This document shows, in pieces, positions 1-9,325 of a DNA stretch of 64,000 nt. The DNA lies in NCBI GenBank assembly GCA_958431155.1, contig OY288106.1, positions 567,937 through 631,936 on the forward strand. Reading direction: 5' to 3'. How positions within the stretch are numbered: position 1 is the first letter of the stretch; each line of letters starts with the position of its first letter. Both the position numbers and the translations under genes were made by a program. The stretch is from an uncultured candidatus Porisulfidus sp. Lineage in GTDB: Bacteria > Pseudomonadota > Gammaproteobacteria > Poriferisulfidales > Poriferisulfidaceae. The notes beneath the pieces are model-generated. The model searched no databases. It saw only the letters and a list, made by a program, of their open reading frames with translations, and was not told where the DNA came from.

Positions 1-2
1 TT

Positions 3-476
3 CAGGCAGGAGATGCCGAACGGCAGGTGCCCGCGCGCGTGACCGCTCGATACGGCGATGACAACCACTCTTGGGAGGGTTACGTTGACCGGGCGGAAAC
101 CTCGCTCGACAAGCAGACGCGGACTATCGACGTGATCGTGCGCGTGCCAAATCCCTTTTCCCGAGATGTCTCGGCTGATGGAACTGGCGGCACCCCGCCG
201 CTTTTGATCGGCAAGTTCGTGGAGGTGGTAATCGAAGGTCTTGCGCCGGAGGCGTACTATCATGTCCCGCGCGCGGCACTGCAGCCAGGCAACGAAGTTT
301 GGGTGGTTCGCGGCAGCAACTCCGTGCACATTGTTCCGGTGCGCGTCCTGCAGCGCGCCCACGATAAAGTTTATGTCGTTGGGTCACTTGAAAACGGGCA
401 ACGGGTGGTTACGGGCGGCATCCAGTTTGCCACCGAAGACATGAGGGTTCAGACCGAGACTGACGCGGCGCAATAA
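3..476 (+). CDS. RND efflux periplasmic adaptor (HlyD/MFP family), C-terminal part
   Basis: The reading frame is open to the left edge, so the gene begins outside the window and only about 157 C-terminal residues are seen. The segment with AETSLDKQTRTIDVIVRVPNP is the typical beta-barrel stretch of membrane-fusion proteins that link an inner-membrane RND pump to an outer-membrane channel. It is followed by the membrane-proximal part (VPRAALQPGNEVWVV, then GLENGQRVVTGG-like residues). Adaptors of this kind normally lie directly upstream of their permease on the same strand. Here the only RND permease is about 1.4 kb away on the opposite strand, which suggests a rearrangement. The family is clear; the substrate is unknown. 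Confidence 0.8.
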   Translation, partial: QAGDAERQVPARVTARYGDDNHSWEGYVDRAETSLDKQTRTIDVIVRVPNPFSRDVSADGTGGTPPLLIGKFVEVVIEGLAPEAYYHVPRAALQPGNEVWVVRGSNSVHIVPVRVLQRAHDKVYVVGSLENGQRVVTGGIQFATEDMRVQTETDAAQ

Positions 477-515
477 GCCGCTGGCGCTCCGGTTCGGGGA
501 CGCTATCTTGCGTCC

Positions 516-634
516 ATCTTCATCCGAAAGACTTCCACACGAAGAGCAGGAGGCCGCACCTGCGTCGGCTACCGGCTGGTGCGCAATGAGCGCGTCGGCG
601 CCACACCGTACGCCAGCGCACCCTGCACCCAGCG
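516..634 (+). pseudogene. IS4/IS1634-type transposase N-terminal remnant, frameshifted
   Basis: Read from 516, the frame gives IFIRKTSTRRAGGRTCVGY followed by RLVRNERVG. A one-base shift then gives HTVRQRTLHP from 602. Together these resemble the first 35-40 residues of IS1634-like transposases (MFIRxxxxRxxGxTYxxYRLVExxRxGGKVRQRTLLNLG). There is no start codon, a frameshift, and no downstream transposase body. It is a relic inside the 477-816 gap, which otherwise shows nothing recognisable. The assignment is by pattern memory and not by a database search. Confidence 0.5.
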
Positions 635-816
635 GCAGAAATACGCCGGGAAATCCAGTCGTTTCGGGGCCGGTCTCGTGCTAAACTGTCATAATTGAAC
701 TCGGGAAATCCTGTCCCGTAGTTTTTATACGTTACGATTTAACAGAAGAAACTGGTTCCCGCCTCCTCCTTTGGGTGAGAAATCCGGGTTGATTAATTCT
801 TGCACAGAGAGTTTTC

Positions 817-1893
817 ATGGACATAGTAACAATATACGTTGTTGCCATCATTGTCACATTATCCCTCGGAGTAATAGTGCATGAATACGGACATTGCATT
901 GCCGCAAAGCTGTCCGACGTTCAGGTAGAGCATTACGATATAGGTGTTGGACCGACTATTTTGAAGCACACCGATAGCAAGGGCATGGTTTTCAATCTGA
1001 AGTTAATACCACTTGGCGGATTCACCCAACTACTTGACGGTCATGGCAGCAAGATAACTGAAGATAATAAGGAACGATCGTTTCAAGAAGCGAAGCCGGC
1101 CCGTAAGCTGTTTATCACACTAGCAGGCTCCGGGATGAATTTTCTGGTGGCGTTTGTCATTTTCTTAATCCTGCAATTGGGCAACGTCACGCAGAGTATC
1201 CCGGTTATTGACGTCATTGGTCAGGATACCGAGGCATACGCCGCTGGCCTACGTAGTGGTGATCAGATCGTCGGCATCGATGGAGTCGAAACAAACTCTT
1301 GGCAGGATATTGGTTTTGGTCTGCTTCGTAGAATCGGTGATACCGGGACCCTAGAATTGAATGTTATGCGAGACGATCAGCGCTACGATTACAGCATCCT
1401 GATCCAAGATTGGCAGTCAGATCAAGGGTCCATAAACGTCTTTGATGACCTTGGAATTGCCCATGCCGCATCCGCCGGAACATTCACCTCAACCAAATCC
1501 GTGTTCGGCCGAATGATAGACGCTGTTGTGGAGACATTCACCATGGGCCTTACCATGGCAATAGCCGGTTTTCAGATGATTTTCGGCGACATGCGTATTG
1601 TAAATTTTTTCGGTCCCCTTCAGTTATTACAGCTCGGCGAAGACGGCAACCAATTGGGAATTACCGAATATGCGAAGCTGTTTGCAGTGTTTTTCGTTGC
1701 CCTAGGCATCATCAATCTTTTACCTGGCCCCATTGTTGACGGCAATGGCGTGATACTTTCTCTCGGCGAACTAGTTACTGGTAGTCGACCAACTCCCCCC
1801 GTTCAACTGACTACTCTGATCGTAGGGTCGATCCTGGGCTGGGGGCCGCTTGTTCTCTGCATCACGTATGAAGTAATTCGCTTCTTCGGTTAA
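817..1893 (+). CDS. M50 family (site-2, RseP-like) membrane metalloprotease
   Basis: A 358-residue integral membrane protein. The zinc-binding HExxH motif is HEYGH at residues 22-26 inside the first membrane segment. A PDZ-like domain lies at about 125-200 (VIDVIGQDTEAYAAGLRSGD). The second metal-binding motif is LLPGPIVDGNG near residue 300, with the conserved Asp, in a C-terminal membrane segment. Site-2 proteases cut transmembrane anti-sigma factors or clear signal peptides. It has one PDZ where E. coli RseP has two, and it is not next to bamA or dxr, so it is probably a paralogue of the housekeeping rseP. The ATG is preceded by a GAGAG ribosome site. Lower GC than its neighbours and an adjacent IS relic hint at acquisition. 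Confidence 0.82.
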   Translation: MDIVTIYVVAIIVTLSLGVIVHEYGHCIAAKLSDVQVEHYDIGVGPTILKHTDSKGMVFNLKLIPLGGFTQLLDGHGSKITEDNKERSFQEAKPARKLFITLAGSGMNFLVAFVIFLILQLGNVTQSIPVIDVIGQDTEAYAAGLRSGDQIVGIDGVETNSWQDIGFGLLRRIGDTGTLELNVMRDDQRYDYSILIQDWQSDQGSINVFDDLGIAHAASAGTFTSTKSVFGRMIDAVVETFTMGLTMAIAGFQMIFGDMRIVNFFGPLQLLQLGEDGNQLGITEYAKLFAVFFVALGIINLLPGPIVDGNGVILSLGELVTGSRPTPPVQLTTLIVGSILGWGPLVLCITYEVIRFFG

Positions 1894-1919
1894 CTAACTC
1901 GACAACCCAGCGGATTGGA

Positions 1920-4900
1920 TTAGAGTAGCACCTGGCGCTCAGAGGTGTCTGGAGTCCCGTGAGGTATTTTTGCGTGGAGATGGATTGCTGTGACTGCAGG
2001 TACAAGCATCATCATTATGGCCGTGGTAAAAAGAATGCCGAAACCAAGCGATGCGGCAAACGGGACAAGAAACTTTGCGTGAATTGAGCGTTCAAGAATC
2101 AGGGGTGTAAAGCCGAGGAAAGTAGTCACTGAGGTCAGCAAAATCGGGCGAAAACGTCCCTTGGCGCCATCAATGATCGCGGTCCGCGCTGGAGCACCTT
2201 CCCTGAGTCGCTGGTTGATGAAGTCGATCATCACCAAGGAATCGTTTACCACGACCCCACTCAGGCCAACAAAGCCAAACGCGGATGTGCTACTGAAAGG
2301 GATATCCAGAATCAAGTGACCCAATATGGCTCCCACCAGCCCGAACGGGATGACAACCATGATAATAAACGGTTTGGTATAGGAGCGAAGGGGGATTGCC
2401 AACAGACCGTAAATTACAAGCAGCGCAAGAATCAAACTGCGATTCAATGCGTCAAATGACTCGTATTGTTGTTGCTGTTCGCCTCCTAATACATACGTCA
2501 GATTTGGGTTGGCGGCAATAAGTTCTGCCAGCATCGAATTTTCCAAGATAGCATTAGCTTCCCCACCTGAAATTATCGCTGGGGCAACGTCCGCTGTTAC
2601 CGTGACTACGCGATGTCCATCTTTGCGTCGAATGGCAGGCGGTGAAATGTCTTGGCTCAGTTCGGCGATTGCACGCAAGGGCACCTCGGCCCCCTCTGGT
2701 GTTTGAATCAAATAGTTTTCAATTTCGTTGATGGCGTCACGTTCGTCGGTAGGCAAACGTACATATACCCGAACCTCCTCACGACCGCGTTGCATCCGCA
2801 GGGCCTCCGCGCCAAAGAAGGCGGCACGTGTCTGCCGAGCCACCTCGTCAAGAGTAAGACCGAGAGTCCGTGCTTCTGGCCGCAGTTCAATCTGTATTTC
2901 CCTAACGCCGGGGGTATGATCAGAGCGTACATCGAAAACACCTGACAAGCTGCTCAGGCTGTTTGCCAAGGAACCTGCGATTTGGTTGAGGCGCTCTGGG
3001 TCTGGGTGCGATAGTGCGGCCTCGACAGGATTACCCAGCTCAATCAGCCTGCCGCTGAAGGTGAGGCCGCGCACATAGGGCAGGATACCCACTTCTTCTC
3101 GCCATGCCTCCACGATCTCTCCTGCCGTAATGCGACGCTGCTGCGCACTCAGCAGCTTGAACTGGATAGTAGCGATATTGGCTGGTGGATTGAGAGTAGG
3201 CTCTGGAACGAGCCCTCCGCCCTCGACTCGTGCACGCATGCCTACAGTCAAAGTCACCCCGGACAACAAAGGAGGCACATCCTTGGGCCGGTCGAGCGTG
3301 AGTCGTTCTATCGCTCGAAGTCCCGCTGCCTCCAGTTCCCTTGCCACCTCGTAGGTTCGCAACGCAGTGGTCCCTTCGGGCATCTCAAGATTGGCTGTTA
3401 CAAAGTCTCCTTCCACCGCTTCAGTGAAGCTGGTCTTAACGATTCCGGCCGGAAGCAGGGAGACACAAACGATAAATATGCCGATGGCTGCAGCAATCGT
3501 CACTATGGGCTGGCTCGTCGCGAACCGCAACATTCGATCCAATGGGCCTTCCAGAAATCCGTTCAGGCTGCGATTGAAATAGCTTTGGATGCTTGTGAAG
3601 AATCGATCTACAGGGTTTGTTGGCGCCCATTCTGGGCCGTGTAAGTGAGATAAGTGATTCGGCAGGATTAGCAACGATTCGATCAGGGAAATCATCAACA
3701 TGGCGATCAGCACTATGGATACAGGACGCATGATGTCGCCGATGCCTCCAGGAAGAAACAGCAAAGGAGTAAATGCCACCACTGATGTGAGCACAGCAAA
3801 GATCAACGGCGTCTTAATCCGTCTTGCGCCGCGCACTGCTGCGACAATACCCGGCGTACCCTTCTTGCGTTCGTAGTGGACGTGCTCGGCTACCACGATA
3901 GCGTCATCGACAACGATACCAATAGCAAGAACAAACGTGAACAGGGATACGGAACTGAGCGAAAGGTCGAATACATGCATTACGGCCACGGCACCAATAC
4001 CCGATAGGACAAGACCTACGGCGACCCACAAGGCGAGGCGAATCTCGAGAAACAGGGTCAAGGCGATCAAGACAAGCAACAGACCCAGAAAACCGTTTTT
4101 GAGGAGGAGACCGGCGCGTTCCGCATAGATCTGGGATTCGTCGTTCCAAATGGTGACATTTATGCCTCTCGGAAGAGATGGAGTCACCACGTGAGCGATG
4201 TGTTCTCGCACGGCTGTGGCGACATCCATCACCCTTTCGTCCTCCGACCGGTAGACCTCGACAAACGCGGCGGGCTGACCCTGATGCCGGACAATCAAGT
4301 CGGTGTCCCGAAACCCATCACGCACTGTGGCGATATCACGCAGGCGCACGATGGTGCCGTCACTACGGCTGAGTACGACAATCTCCTCAAAATCCTGTTG
4401 ATCGTAGCTCTGGCCGAGGATACGCACACGCACTTCGGATTCCCGGGTATTAATACTGCCAGCCGACAGATCAAGGGAACCGTGGCGAATCGCATCTGCA
4501 ACATCTTCCAGCGTGAGTCCTAGGGATCTAAGTCGCCGCAAAGGCACCTCAATGGAGATTTCATAGTGCCGCACACCACTGGTTTTCACATCAGACACAT
4601 CATCAAGAGTGGCCAATTGATCCTCGATCAAGTTCGCGGCTTCCTTGAGCGAGTGCTCGGAGACATTGCCATAGACAATTAGACGGATTACGCTTTGACG
4701 ATTGGTCATCTCCCTGATCCCGGGCCGCTCCGCGCCAGCCGGAAATGACTGAATCCGGTCAACGGCAGATCGGACATCATCCAGCGCTTGACTCATATCT
4801 GCCCCCGATTTCATTTGGATTCTTACGGAAGCCATTCCGGGAGCTGCTACTGATTTGACCGCTTTTACATCATTCAAGCCGCTGACCTGTTCTTCAACCT

Positions 4901-5129
4901 TGATAACGATAGCCTCTTCCACCTCCTGAGGGGTGGCACCTGGGTAGGCTATGGATACTTCAATATGGTTGAAGGGTATCGTGGGCCATGCTTCCTGTTC
5001 GAGACTGACCAGCGATAACAATCCGGCGGCGATGATGGCTAGCATGACTAGGTTGGCGGCAACGCCATTCCCTGCCATGTAGGCGATGGGCCCGGATTTT
5101 TCCCCCTGGAGAGTGTCGTTGGAACTCAT
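1920..5129 (-). CDS. RND family efflux permease (AcrB/HAE1-like)
   Basis: A 1069-residue proton-driven inner-membrane pump with the full twofold RND layout. It has an N-terminal membrane helix (ANLVMLAIIAAGLLSLVSLE), a porter domain, a block of helices from about residue 340, a second porter domain and a second helix block near the C-terminus. The proton-relay motif is present as VLAIGIVVDDAIVVAEH in TM4. The second half carries SGVVVNDSLVMIDF. It should work with a periplasmic adaptor and a TolC-like channel. The only adaptor in view, at the left edge, is on the opposite strand. Substrate unknown. Confidence 0.93.
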   Translation of the reverse strand: MSSNDTLQGEKSGPIAYMAGNGVAANLVMLAIIAAGLLSLVSLEQEAWPTIPFNHIEVSIAYPGATPQEVEEAIVIKVEEQVSGLNDVKAVKSVAAPGMASVRIQMKSGADMSQALDDVRSAVDRIQSFPAGAERPGIREMTNRQSVIRLIVYGNVSEHSLKEAANLIEDQLATLDDVSDVKTSGVRHYEISIEVPLRRLRSLGLTLEDVADAIRHGSLDLSAGSINTRESEVRVRILGQSYDQQDFEEIVVLSRSDGTIVRLRDIATVRDGFRDTDLIVRHQGQPAAFVEVYRSEDERVMDVATAVREHIAHVVTPSLPRGINVTIWNDESQIYAERAGLLLKNGFLGLLLVLIALTLFLEIRLALWVAVGLVLSGIGAVAVMHVFDLSLSSVSLFTFVLAIGIVVDDAIVVAEHVHYERKKGTPGIVAAVRGARRIKTPLIFAVLTSVVAFTPLLFLPGGIGDIMRPVSIVLIAMLMISLIESLLILPNHLSHLHGPEWAPTNPVDRFFTSIQSYFNRSLNGFLEGPLDRMLRFATSQPIVTIAAAIGIFIVCVSLLPAGIVKTSFTEAVEGDFVTANLEMPEGTTALRTYEVARELEAAGLRAIERLTLDRPKDVPPLLSGVTLTVGMRARVEGGGLVPEPTLNPPANIATIQFKLLSAQQRRITAGEIVEAWREEVGILPYVRGLTFSGRLIELGNPVEAALSHPDPERLNQIAGSLANSLSSLSGVFDVRSDHTPGVREIQIELRPEARTLGLTLDEVARQTRAAFFGAEALRMQRGREEVRVYVRLPTDERDAINEIENYLIQTPEGAEVPLRAIAELSQDISPPAIRRKDGHRVVTVTADVAPAIISGGEANAILENSMLAELIAANPNLTYVLGGEQQQQYESFDALNRSLILALLVIYGLLAIPLRSYTKPFIIMVVIPFGLVGAILGHLILDIPFSSTSAFGFVGLSGVVVNDSLVMIDFINQRLREGAPARTAIIDGAKGRFRPILLTSVTTFLGFTPLILERSIHAKFLVPFAASLGFGILFTTAIMMMLVPAVTAIHLHAKIPHGTPDTSERQVLL

Positions 5130-5162
5130 AATGCCGTGCAGTGCCGATGCGGAAGTGTCTCT

Positions 5163-5321
5163 ATTTTGGAGACCAAATTATTTCATGACCCCTTGAAGGA
5201 CATCAAGGGAACCACTGCAGAACGCTGGGTTGAAGCTGTCAATACTGATAATCGTCATAGGGAATGGTGTTATTGCATGGTCGGGAAGGCGGCTGAAATT
5301 AATGATGTGCCCGAAGCCCTG
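5163..5321 (+). pseudogene. Type III restriction enzyme Res subunit, C-terminal remnant
   Basis: The translation ILETKLFHDPLKDIKG followed by TTAERWVEAVNTDNRHREW and CYCMVGKAAEIND resembles the extreme C-terminus of type III restriction (Res) helicase-nucleases. In those proteins an ETKG nuclease motif precedes a WVxAVNxxGxxGxWxY block. No helicase portion lies upstream, because the RND permease abuts at 5129, and the frame runs only to 5357. I read it as the stump of a deleted restriction-modification gene. The rest of the gap up to 5555 shows nothing I can name. Based on motif memory; moderate to low confidence. Confidence 0.42.
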
Positions 5322-5555
5322 TCGCAGGCTGGCACATGCACCGAGGCATGGGAATAATTGCCAGGTGGCCGAAATAAATGGGAGGTTGAAAATTGAGGAT
5401 CAGAGAGACCAACGTGGAAAACTTGATCGATGGGAAGTCGTCCACAATCATTCCGAGAGCGACTTCAGAAATGCCGCTGCAAATTGCGGTGGGCTTTCTT
5501 CAATGCGTAGGACTCGTTGCAAGCGCCCATTTCCCTTGAGTGCCCAATTCGAGAA

Positions 5556-5756
5556 TCAGAGCGGCTTTCCCGTTCGGGTTGTGTGTGGCGGTGAACGGTA
5601 GCGGTGAATCAAGATGGTGATGCCGGGCTTTAGGGTAATTTCTCCATCGCGGTCGTCAGGCAGCATGACATCGTCGTTTTTGATTCCAAAGCGCTTACGA
5701 ATTGCAGCAGGCAGGGTAATCTGGCCCCTGTTCGAGACAACAAGCGCTTCCAACAT
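5556..5756 (-). CDS. AbrB/MazE/SpoVT-fold DNA-binding protein (antitoxin-like)
   Basis: A 66-residue protein starting MLEALVVSNRGQITLPAAIR, the swapped-hairpin AbrB/MazE fold that binds DNA as a dimer and often serves as an antitoxin or transition-state regulator. The ATG at 5756 is preferred over a TTG six codons upstream because family members begin at MLEA-like sequence. The C-terminus after LKPG diverges from relatives (RYRSPPHTTRTGKPL) and may have been rewritten by a frameshift. No toxin gene follows; the next DNA holds a restriction-gene relic. It may therefore be an orphan from a decayed toxin-antitoxin or defence locus. Confidence 0.65.
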   Translation of the reverse strand: MLEALVVSNRGQITLPAAIRKRFGIKNDDVMLPDDRDGEITLKPGITILIHRYRSPPHTTRTGKPL

Positions 5757-5914
5757 TTCCGCATCCAGCAGCAAGGGCGATTTGGACTAAAATTATGGCA
5801 TATTTTCAGAAAAGATGAAATTCAGTATTTCGGGATGGTCGAATCGAGTTTTCATTTCCATTTCAATTTGAAAAATAAAGGCTTTTGGCGCACAATAGCG
5901 CGCGAGGGCATGGC

Positions 5915-7672
5915 ATGCTCTCCGTGAGGCTTTTAAGCAATCGCATGGACAACCTGAAACAAAACCCGAATCCTGAGGCGCAGGAGTTGAACGGCGCGGA
6001 AATCTTCATCCGCTGCTTGGTCGAGGAAGGGGCCACCACCGTGTTTGGCTACCCTGGCGGCGCCGTGCTGCACATCTACGATGAACTGCACAAGCAGCAG
6101 GAAGTGAATCACATCCTGGTGCGCCACGAGCAGGGCGCGGCACATGCGGCCGAGGGCTATGCCAAATCGACCGGAAAAGTCGGGGTGGTTTTGGTGACTT
6201 CCGGCCCGGGCGCGACCAACGCCGTGACCGGCATTGCTGATGCCTACATGGACTCCGTGCCGCTGGTGGTGTTCACCGGGCAGGTGCGCACTGCGCTGAT
6301 CGGCAACGACGCTTTCCAGGAAGTCGACACGGTCGGCATCACGCGGCCCTGCGTGAAGCACAATATCCTGGTGAAGAAGGTGGAAGACCTACCGCTGGCG
6401 ATCAAGCGGGCGTTTCACATCGCGGGGACCGGGCGGCCGGGGCCGGTGGTGGTGGACATCCCGAAGGACGTGACGGAACAGTCCATGGTGTTTTCCTACC
6501 CGAAGGACCCGGGCATGCGTTCCTACCAGCCGACCCTAGAGGGGCATACGGGACAGATCAAGCGGGCGGCCAAGCTGATCGCGAAGGCCGAGCGTCCAAT
6601 CATCTACAGCGGCGGCGGGGTGATTTCCAGTGGCGCCCATGAGGAACTCATCGAATTCACGCGGCTGACCGGATTTCCCATCACCAACACGCTGATGGGC
6701 CTCGGCGCATTCCCCGGCACCGACCCGCAGTTCATCCAGATGCTCGGCATGCACGGATCCTATGAAGCAAACATGGCGATGCACCACAGCGACGTCCTGA
6801 TTGCCGTCGGGGCCCGCTTCGATGACCGGATCACGGGGCAATTGGACGGCTTCTGCCCTTACGCCAAGGTAATCCACGTGGATGTCGACCCGTCGTCCAT
6901 CTCGAAGAACTTCCGGGCGCATGTCCCGATCGTGGGCGACGCCGGCAAGGTGCTGTGCGCGCTGATTGAGGAGTTGCGCGACGGCAAGCATTCATTGCCC
7001 GACATCTCCCCGTGGTGGGACCAAATCCACGAATGGGCGAAGAAGGATTCCTTTGCGTACCAACAGGACATGGACGGAGAGATCAAGCCGCAGTATGTCC
7101 TGGATCATCTGTACCAGCAGACGGGCGGCGACGCGTTCGTGACGTCTGACGTGGGGCAACACCAGATGTGGGTGGCGCAGCTGTACAAATTCACTCAACC
7201 GCGACGCTGGATCAATTCCGGCGGGCTTGGCACGATGGGTTTCGGGCTGCCGGCAGCGATGGGCGTGCAACTGGCCCATCCGGATGAATTGGTGTGCTGC
7301 GTGACCGGCGAGGCGAGCATCCAGATGTGCATTCAGGAACTGTCGACTTGCCGGCAATATGGCTTGCCGATCAAGATTATCAACCTGAACAACCGGTATA
7401 TGGGGATGGTCCGCCAGTGGCAGGATTTCTTCTATGATTCCCGCTACGCCATGTCGTACATGGATGCGTTGCCGGACTTCGTAAAACTGGCGGAGAGCTA
7501 TGGGCATGTCGGCATGAAGATCGAGAAGCCGAAAGACGTGGAGCCGGCTCTGCGCGAGATCCTTAGCCTCAAGGACCGGCTGGTCTTTGCCGATTTCATA
7601 ACCGACCCGCGCGAGAACGTGTTCCCGATGATCGCCCCGGGCGCGGCGCATAACGAAATGATCCTGTCCTGA
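5915..7672 (+). CDS. ilvB: Acetolactate synthase large (catalytic) subunit
   Basis: Condenses two pyruvates, or pyruvate with 2-oxobutyrate, in the first common step of valine, leucine and isoleucine synthesis. It uses thiamine diphosphate, FAD and Mg. Visible parts are an N-terminal TPP/pyrimidine domain with VRHEQGAAHAAEGYAKSTGK (catalytic Glu), a central FAD-associated domain, and a C-terminal TPP motif GEASIQMCIQEL ending in LNNRYMGMVRQWQ. Three starts are in frame: TTG 5885, ATG 5915 and ATG 5945. ATG 5915 has a GAGGG ribosome site six bases upstream and is chosen; ATG 5945 would also give a full domain. ilvN follows after one base and then ilvC, so they form an operon. Confidence 0.95.
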   Translation: MLSVRLLSNRMDNLKQNPNPEAQELNGAEIFIRCLVEEGATTVFGYPGGAVLHIYDELHKQQEVNHILVRHEQGAAHAAEGYAKSTGKVGVVLVTSGPGATNAVTGIADAYMDSVPLVVFTGQVRTALIGNDAFQEVDTVGITRPCVKHNILVKKVEDLPLAIKRAFHIAGTGRPGPVVVDIPKDVTEQSMVFSYPKDPGMRSYQPTLEGHTGQIKRAAKLIAKAERPIIYSGGGVISSGAHEELIEFTRLTGFPITNTLMGLGAFPGTDPQFIQMLGMHGSYEANMAMHHSDVLIAVGARFDDRITGQLDGFCPYAKVIHVDVDPSSISKNFRAHVPIVGDAGKVLCALIEELRDGKHSLPDISPWWDQIHEWAKKDSFAYQQDMDGEIKPQYVLDHLYQQTGGDAFVTSDVGQHQMWVAQLYKFTQPRRWINSGGLGTMGFGLPAAMGVQLAHPDELVCCVTGEASIQMCIQELSTCRQYGLPIKIINLNNRYMGMVRQWQDFFYDSRYAMSYMDALPDFVKLAESYGHVGMKIEKPKDVEPALREILSLKDRLVFADFITDPRENVFPMIAPGAAHNEMILS

Positions 7673-7673
7673 A

Positions 7674-8180
7674 ATGCGGCGAATTCTGGCCGTCCTCCTG
7701 GAGAACGAATCGGGCTCGCTGTCGCGGGTCGCGAACCTGTTCTCTGCGCGCGGCATCAATATCGAGTCACTGACGGTGACGCCGACGCCGGACGAGACCC
7801 TGTCCCGCATGACACTGGTGACTTTCGGCGATGATCGGATACTGGAACAGATCACCAAGCAGTTGCACAAGCTGGTGGACGTGGTCACGGTGGTGGATCT
7901 GACCGGGCAGAATCACGTCGAGCGCGAGATGGCGCTGATCAAGCTGCGGCTGCGCGACGAAGGCAGCGTGGACGACCTGCAGCGCGTCAACAAGGTCTAC
8001 CGGGGACGCATTGCCGATGTCAGCGCTTTGTGTTACACCAGCGAGGTGGTTGGCACGAGCGAGGAAATCGATGCCTATATCGCGGCGATGGGAGAACACG
8101 AGGTAGTGGAGGTGGTTCGTTCCGGACCGCTGGGCATTGCACGGGGCGAGCAGGCACTCTCCATACGGCAGAATCAATGA
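7674..8180 (+). CDS. ilvN: Acetolactate synthase small (regulatory) subunit
   Basis: A 168-residue regulatory partner that activates the large subunit and confers valine feedback inhibition. An N-terminal ACT domain is visible ([20 protein letters not shown], then [14 protein letters not shown]). The C-terminal ACT-like ALS domain holds [13 protein letters not shown]. Length fits IlvH/IlvN of Proteobacteria. The ATG lies one base after the ilvB stop, so translational coupling is likely. ilvC follows after 37 bases. Confidence 0.95.
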   Translation: MRRILAVLLENESGSLSRVANLFSARGINIESLTVTPTPDETLSRMTLVTFGDDRILEQITKQLHKLVDVVTVVDLTGQNHVEREMALIKLRLRDEGSVDDLQRVNKVYRGRIADVSALCYTSEVVGTSEEIDAYIAAMGEHEVVEVVRSGPLGIARGEQALSIRQNQ

Positions 8181-8217
8181 CAACCGCCGGAACCTCACAC
8201 CGGCAAGGAAACTGACT

Positions 8218-9234
8218 ATGAAGGTTTTTTACGATCAGGATGCGGATCTGTCGATTGTGCAGGGATGCACGGTGGCGATCATCGGCTATGGCTCCCAGGG
8301 GCATGCCCATGCCAATAACCTGAAAGACTCCGGGGTTTCGGTCGTCGTCGGGTTGCGGGCAGGTTCCGCCTCCGAGGCCAAGGCGCGCGAGGCCGGACTC
8401 GCAGTCGCCGGAATCGAAGAGGCGACGGCGGCGGCCGACATCGTGATGGTGCTGGCACCGGACGAGCACCAGAGCGCGCTTTACGCAGATCAGATCGAGC
8501 CCAACCTCCGGGAAGGCGCCACGCTGGCGTTTGCGCACGGGTTCAACATTCATTTCGAGCAGATCCGCCCGCGCGAGGATCTGGACGTGATCATGATCGC
8601 CCCGAAAGGCCCCGGGCATCTGGTGCGTTCGACCTATACACAAGGAGGCGGAGTCCCGACCTTGATCGCGGTATTCCAGGATGCCAGTGGCAAAGCCCGG
8701 GACAAGGCCCTGTCCTACGCCAGCGCCAACGGTGGTGGCCGGGCCGGAATCATTGAGACCACATTCCGTGACGAGACCGAGACCGACTTGTTCGGCGAGC
8801 AGGCCGTGCTGTGCGGCGGCGTGACGGCCCTGATCGAGGCAGGATTCGAAACCCTGATCGAAGCGGGCTACGAACCGGAAATGGCGTATTTCGAATGCCT
8901 GCACGAACTCAAGCTGATCGTCGATCTGATCTACGAGGGCGGCATCTCCAACATGAACTATTCGGTCTCCAATACGGCCGAATACGGCGGCCTGACCCGC
9001 GGACCGAGAGTGGTCGGAGATCAGGCACGCGAAGCGATGAAGAAGATCCTGGCAGATGTCCAAAGCGGAGAATTCGCCCGGGAGTGGGTAAAGGAGAATG
9101 CCGCCGGGGCCGGGCACCTCAAGCAACTGCGTGATACCAGCCAAAACCAGCCGATAGAGGAAGTCGGGGCGCAATTGCGAGACATGATGCCTTGGATTCG
9201 CGAGCAGCGTCTGGTGGATCGGAGCCGTAACTAG
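8218..9234 (+). CDS. ilvC: Ketol-acid reductoisomerase, class I
   Basis: Isomerises and reduces acetolactate or acetohydroxybutyrate with NADPH, the second step of branched-chain amino-acid synthesis. The protein is 338 residues, the usual length of the short class I form. The Rossmann motif is [19 protein letters not shown] near residue 20, followed by the knotted C-terminal domain with Mg-binding acids ([12 protein letters not shown], then [19 protein letters not shown]). The frame is open further upstream, but ATG 8218 has an AAGGA ribosome site and matches the family start [11 protein letters not shown]. Confidence 0.97.
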   Translation: MKVFYDQDADLSIVQGCTVAIIGYGSQGHAHANNLKDSGVSVVVGLRAGSASEAKAREAGLAVAGIEEATAAADIVMVLAPDEHQSALYADQIEPNLREGATLAFAHGFNIHFEQIRPREDLDVIMIAPKGPGHLVRSTYTQGGGVPTLIAVFQDASGKARDKALSYASANGGGRAGIIETTFRDETETDLFGEQAVLCGGVTALIEAGFETLIEAGYEPEMAYFECLHELKLIVDLIYEGGISNMNYSVSNTAEYGGLTRGPRVVGDQAREAMKKILADVQSGEFAREWVKENAAGAGHLKQLRDTSQNQPIEEVGAQLRDMMPWIREQRLVDRSRN

Positions 9235-9258
9235 GGGGCACTTGCTAGACTGGTGTCA

Positions 9259-9267
9259 TGTTAGAAT
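9259..9267 (+). promoter_or_regulatory. Possible extended -10 promoter element
   Basis: The sequence TGTTAGAAT fits an extended -10 (TGN followed by TAGAAT). It lies after the ilvC stop and about 60 bases upstream of the 26-residue ORF at 9326. The -35 spacing is poor (TTGCTA at 9242, 14 bases away), so it would depend on the extended -10. It could drive the small ORF and pssA independently of the ilv operon. Confidence 0.3.
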
Positions 9268-9325
9268 TGAAGAGCGCAGCAAATTTGCGCGACGACAATA
9301 CTCTGGCAACTCTGGAGGAACAAAG

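Noticed and set aside
5230-5601. A 123-codon plus-strand frame
   Set aside because: It overlaps the Res remnant in another phase and the AbrB gene on the other strand, with no recognisable content.
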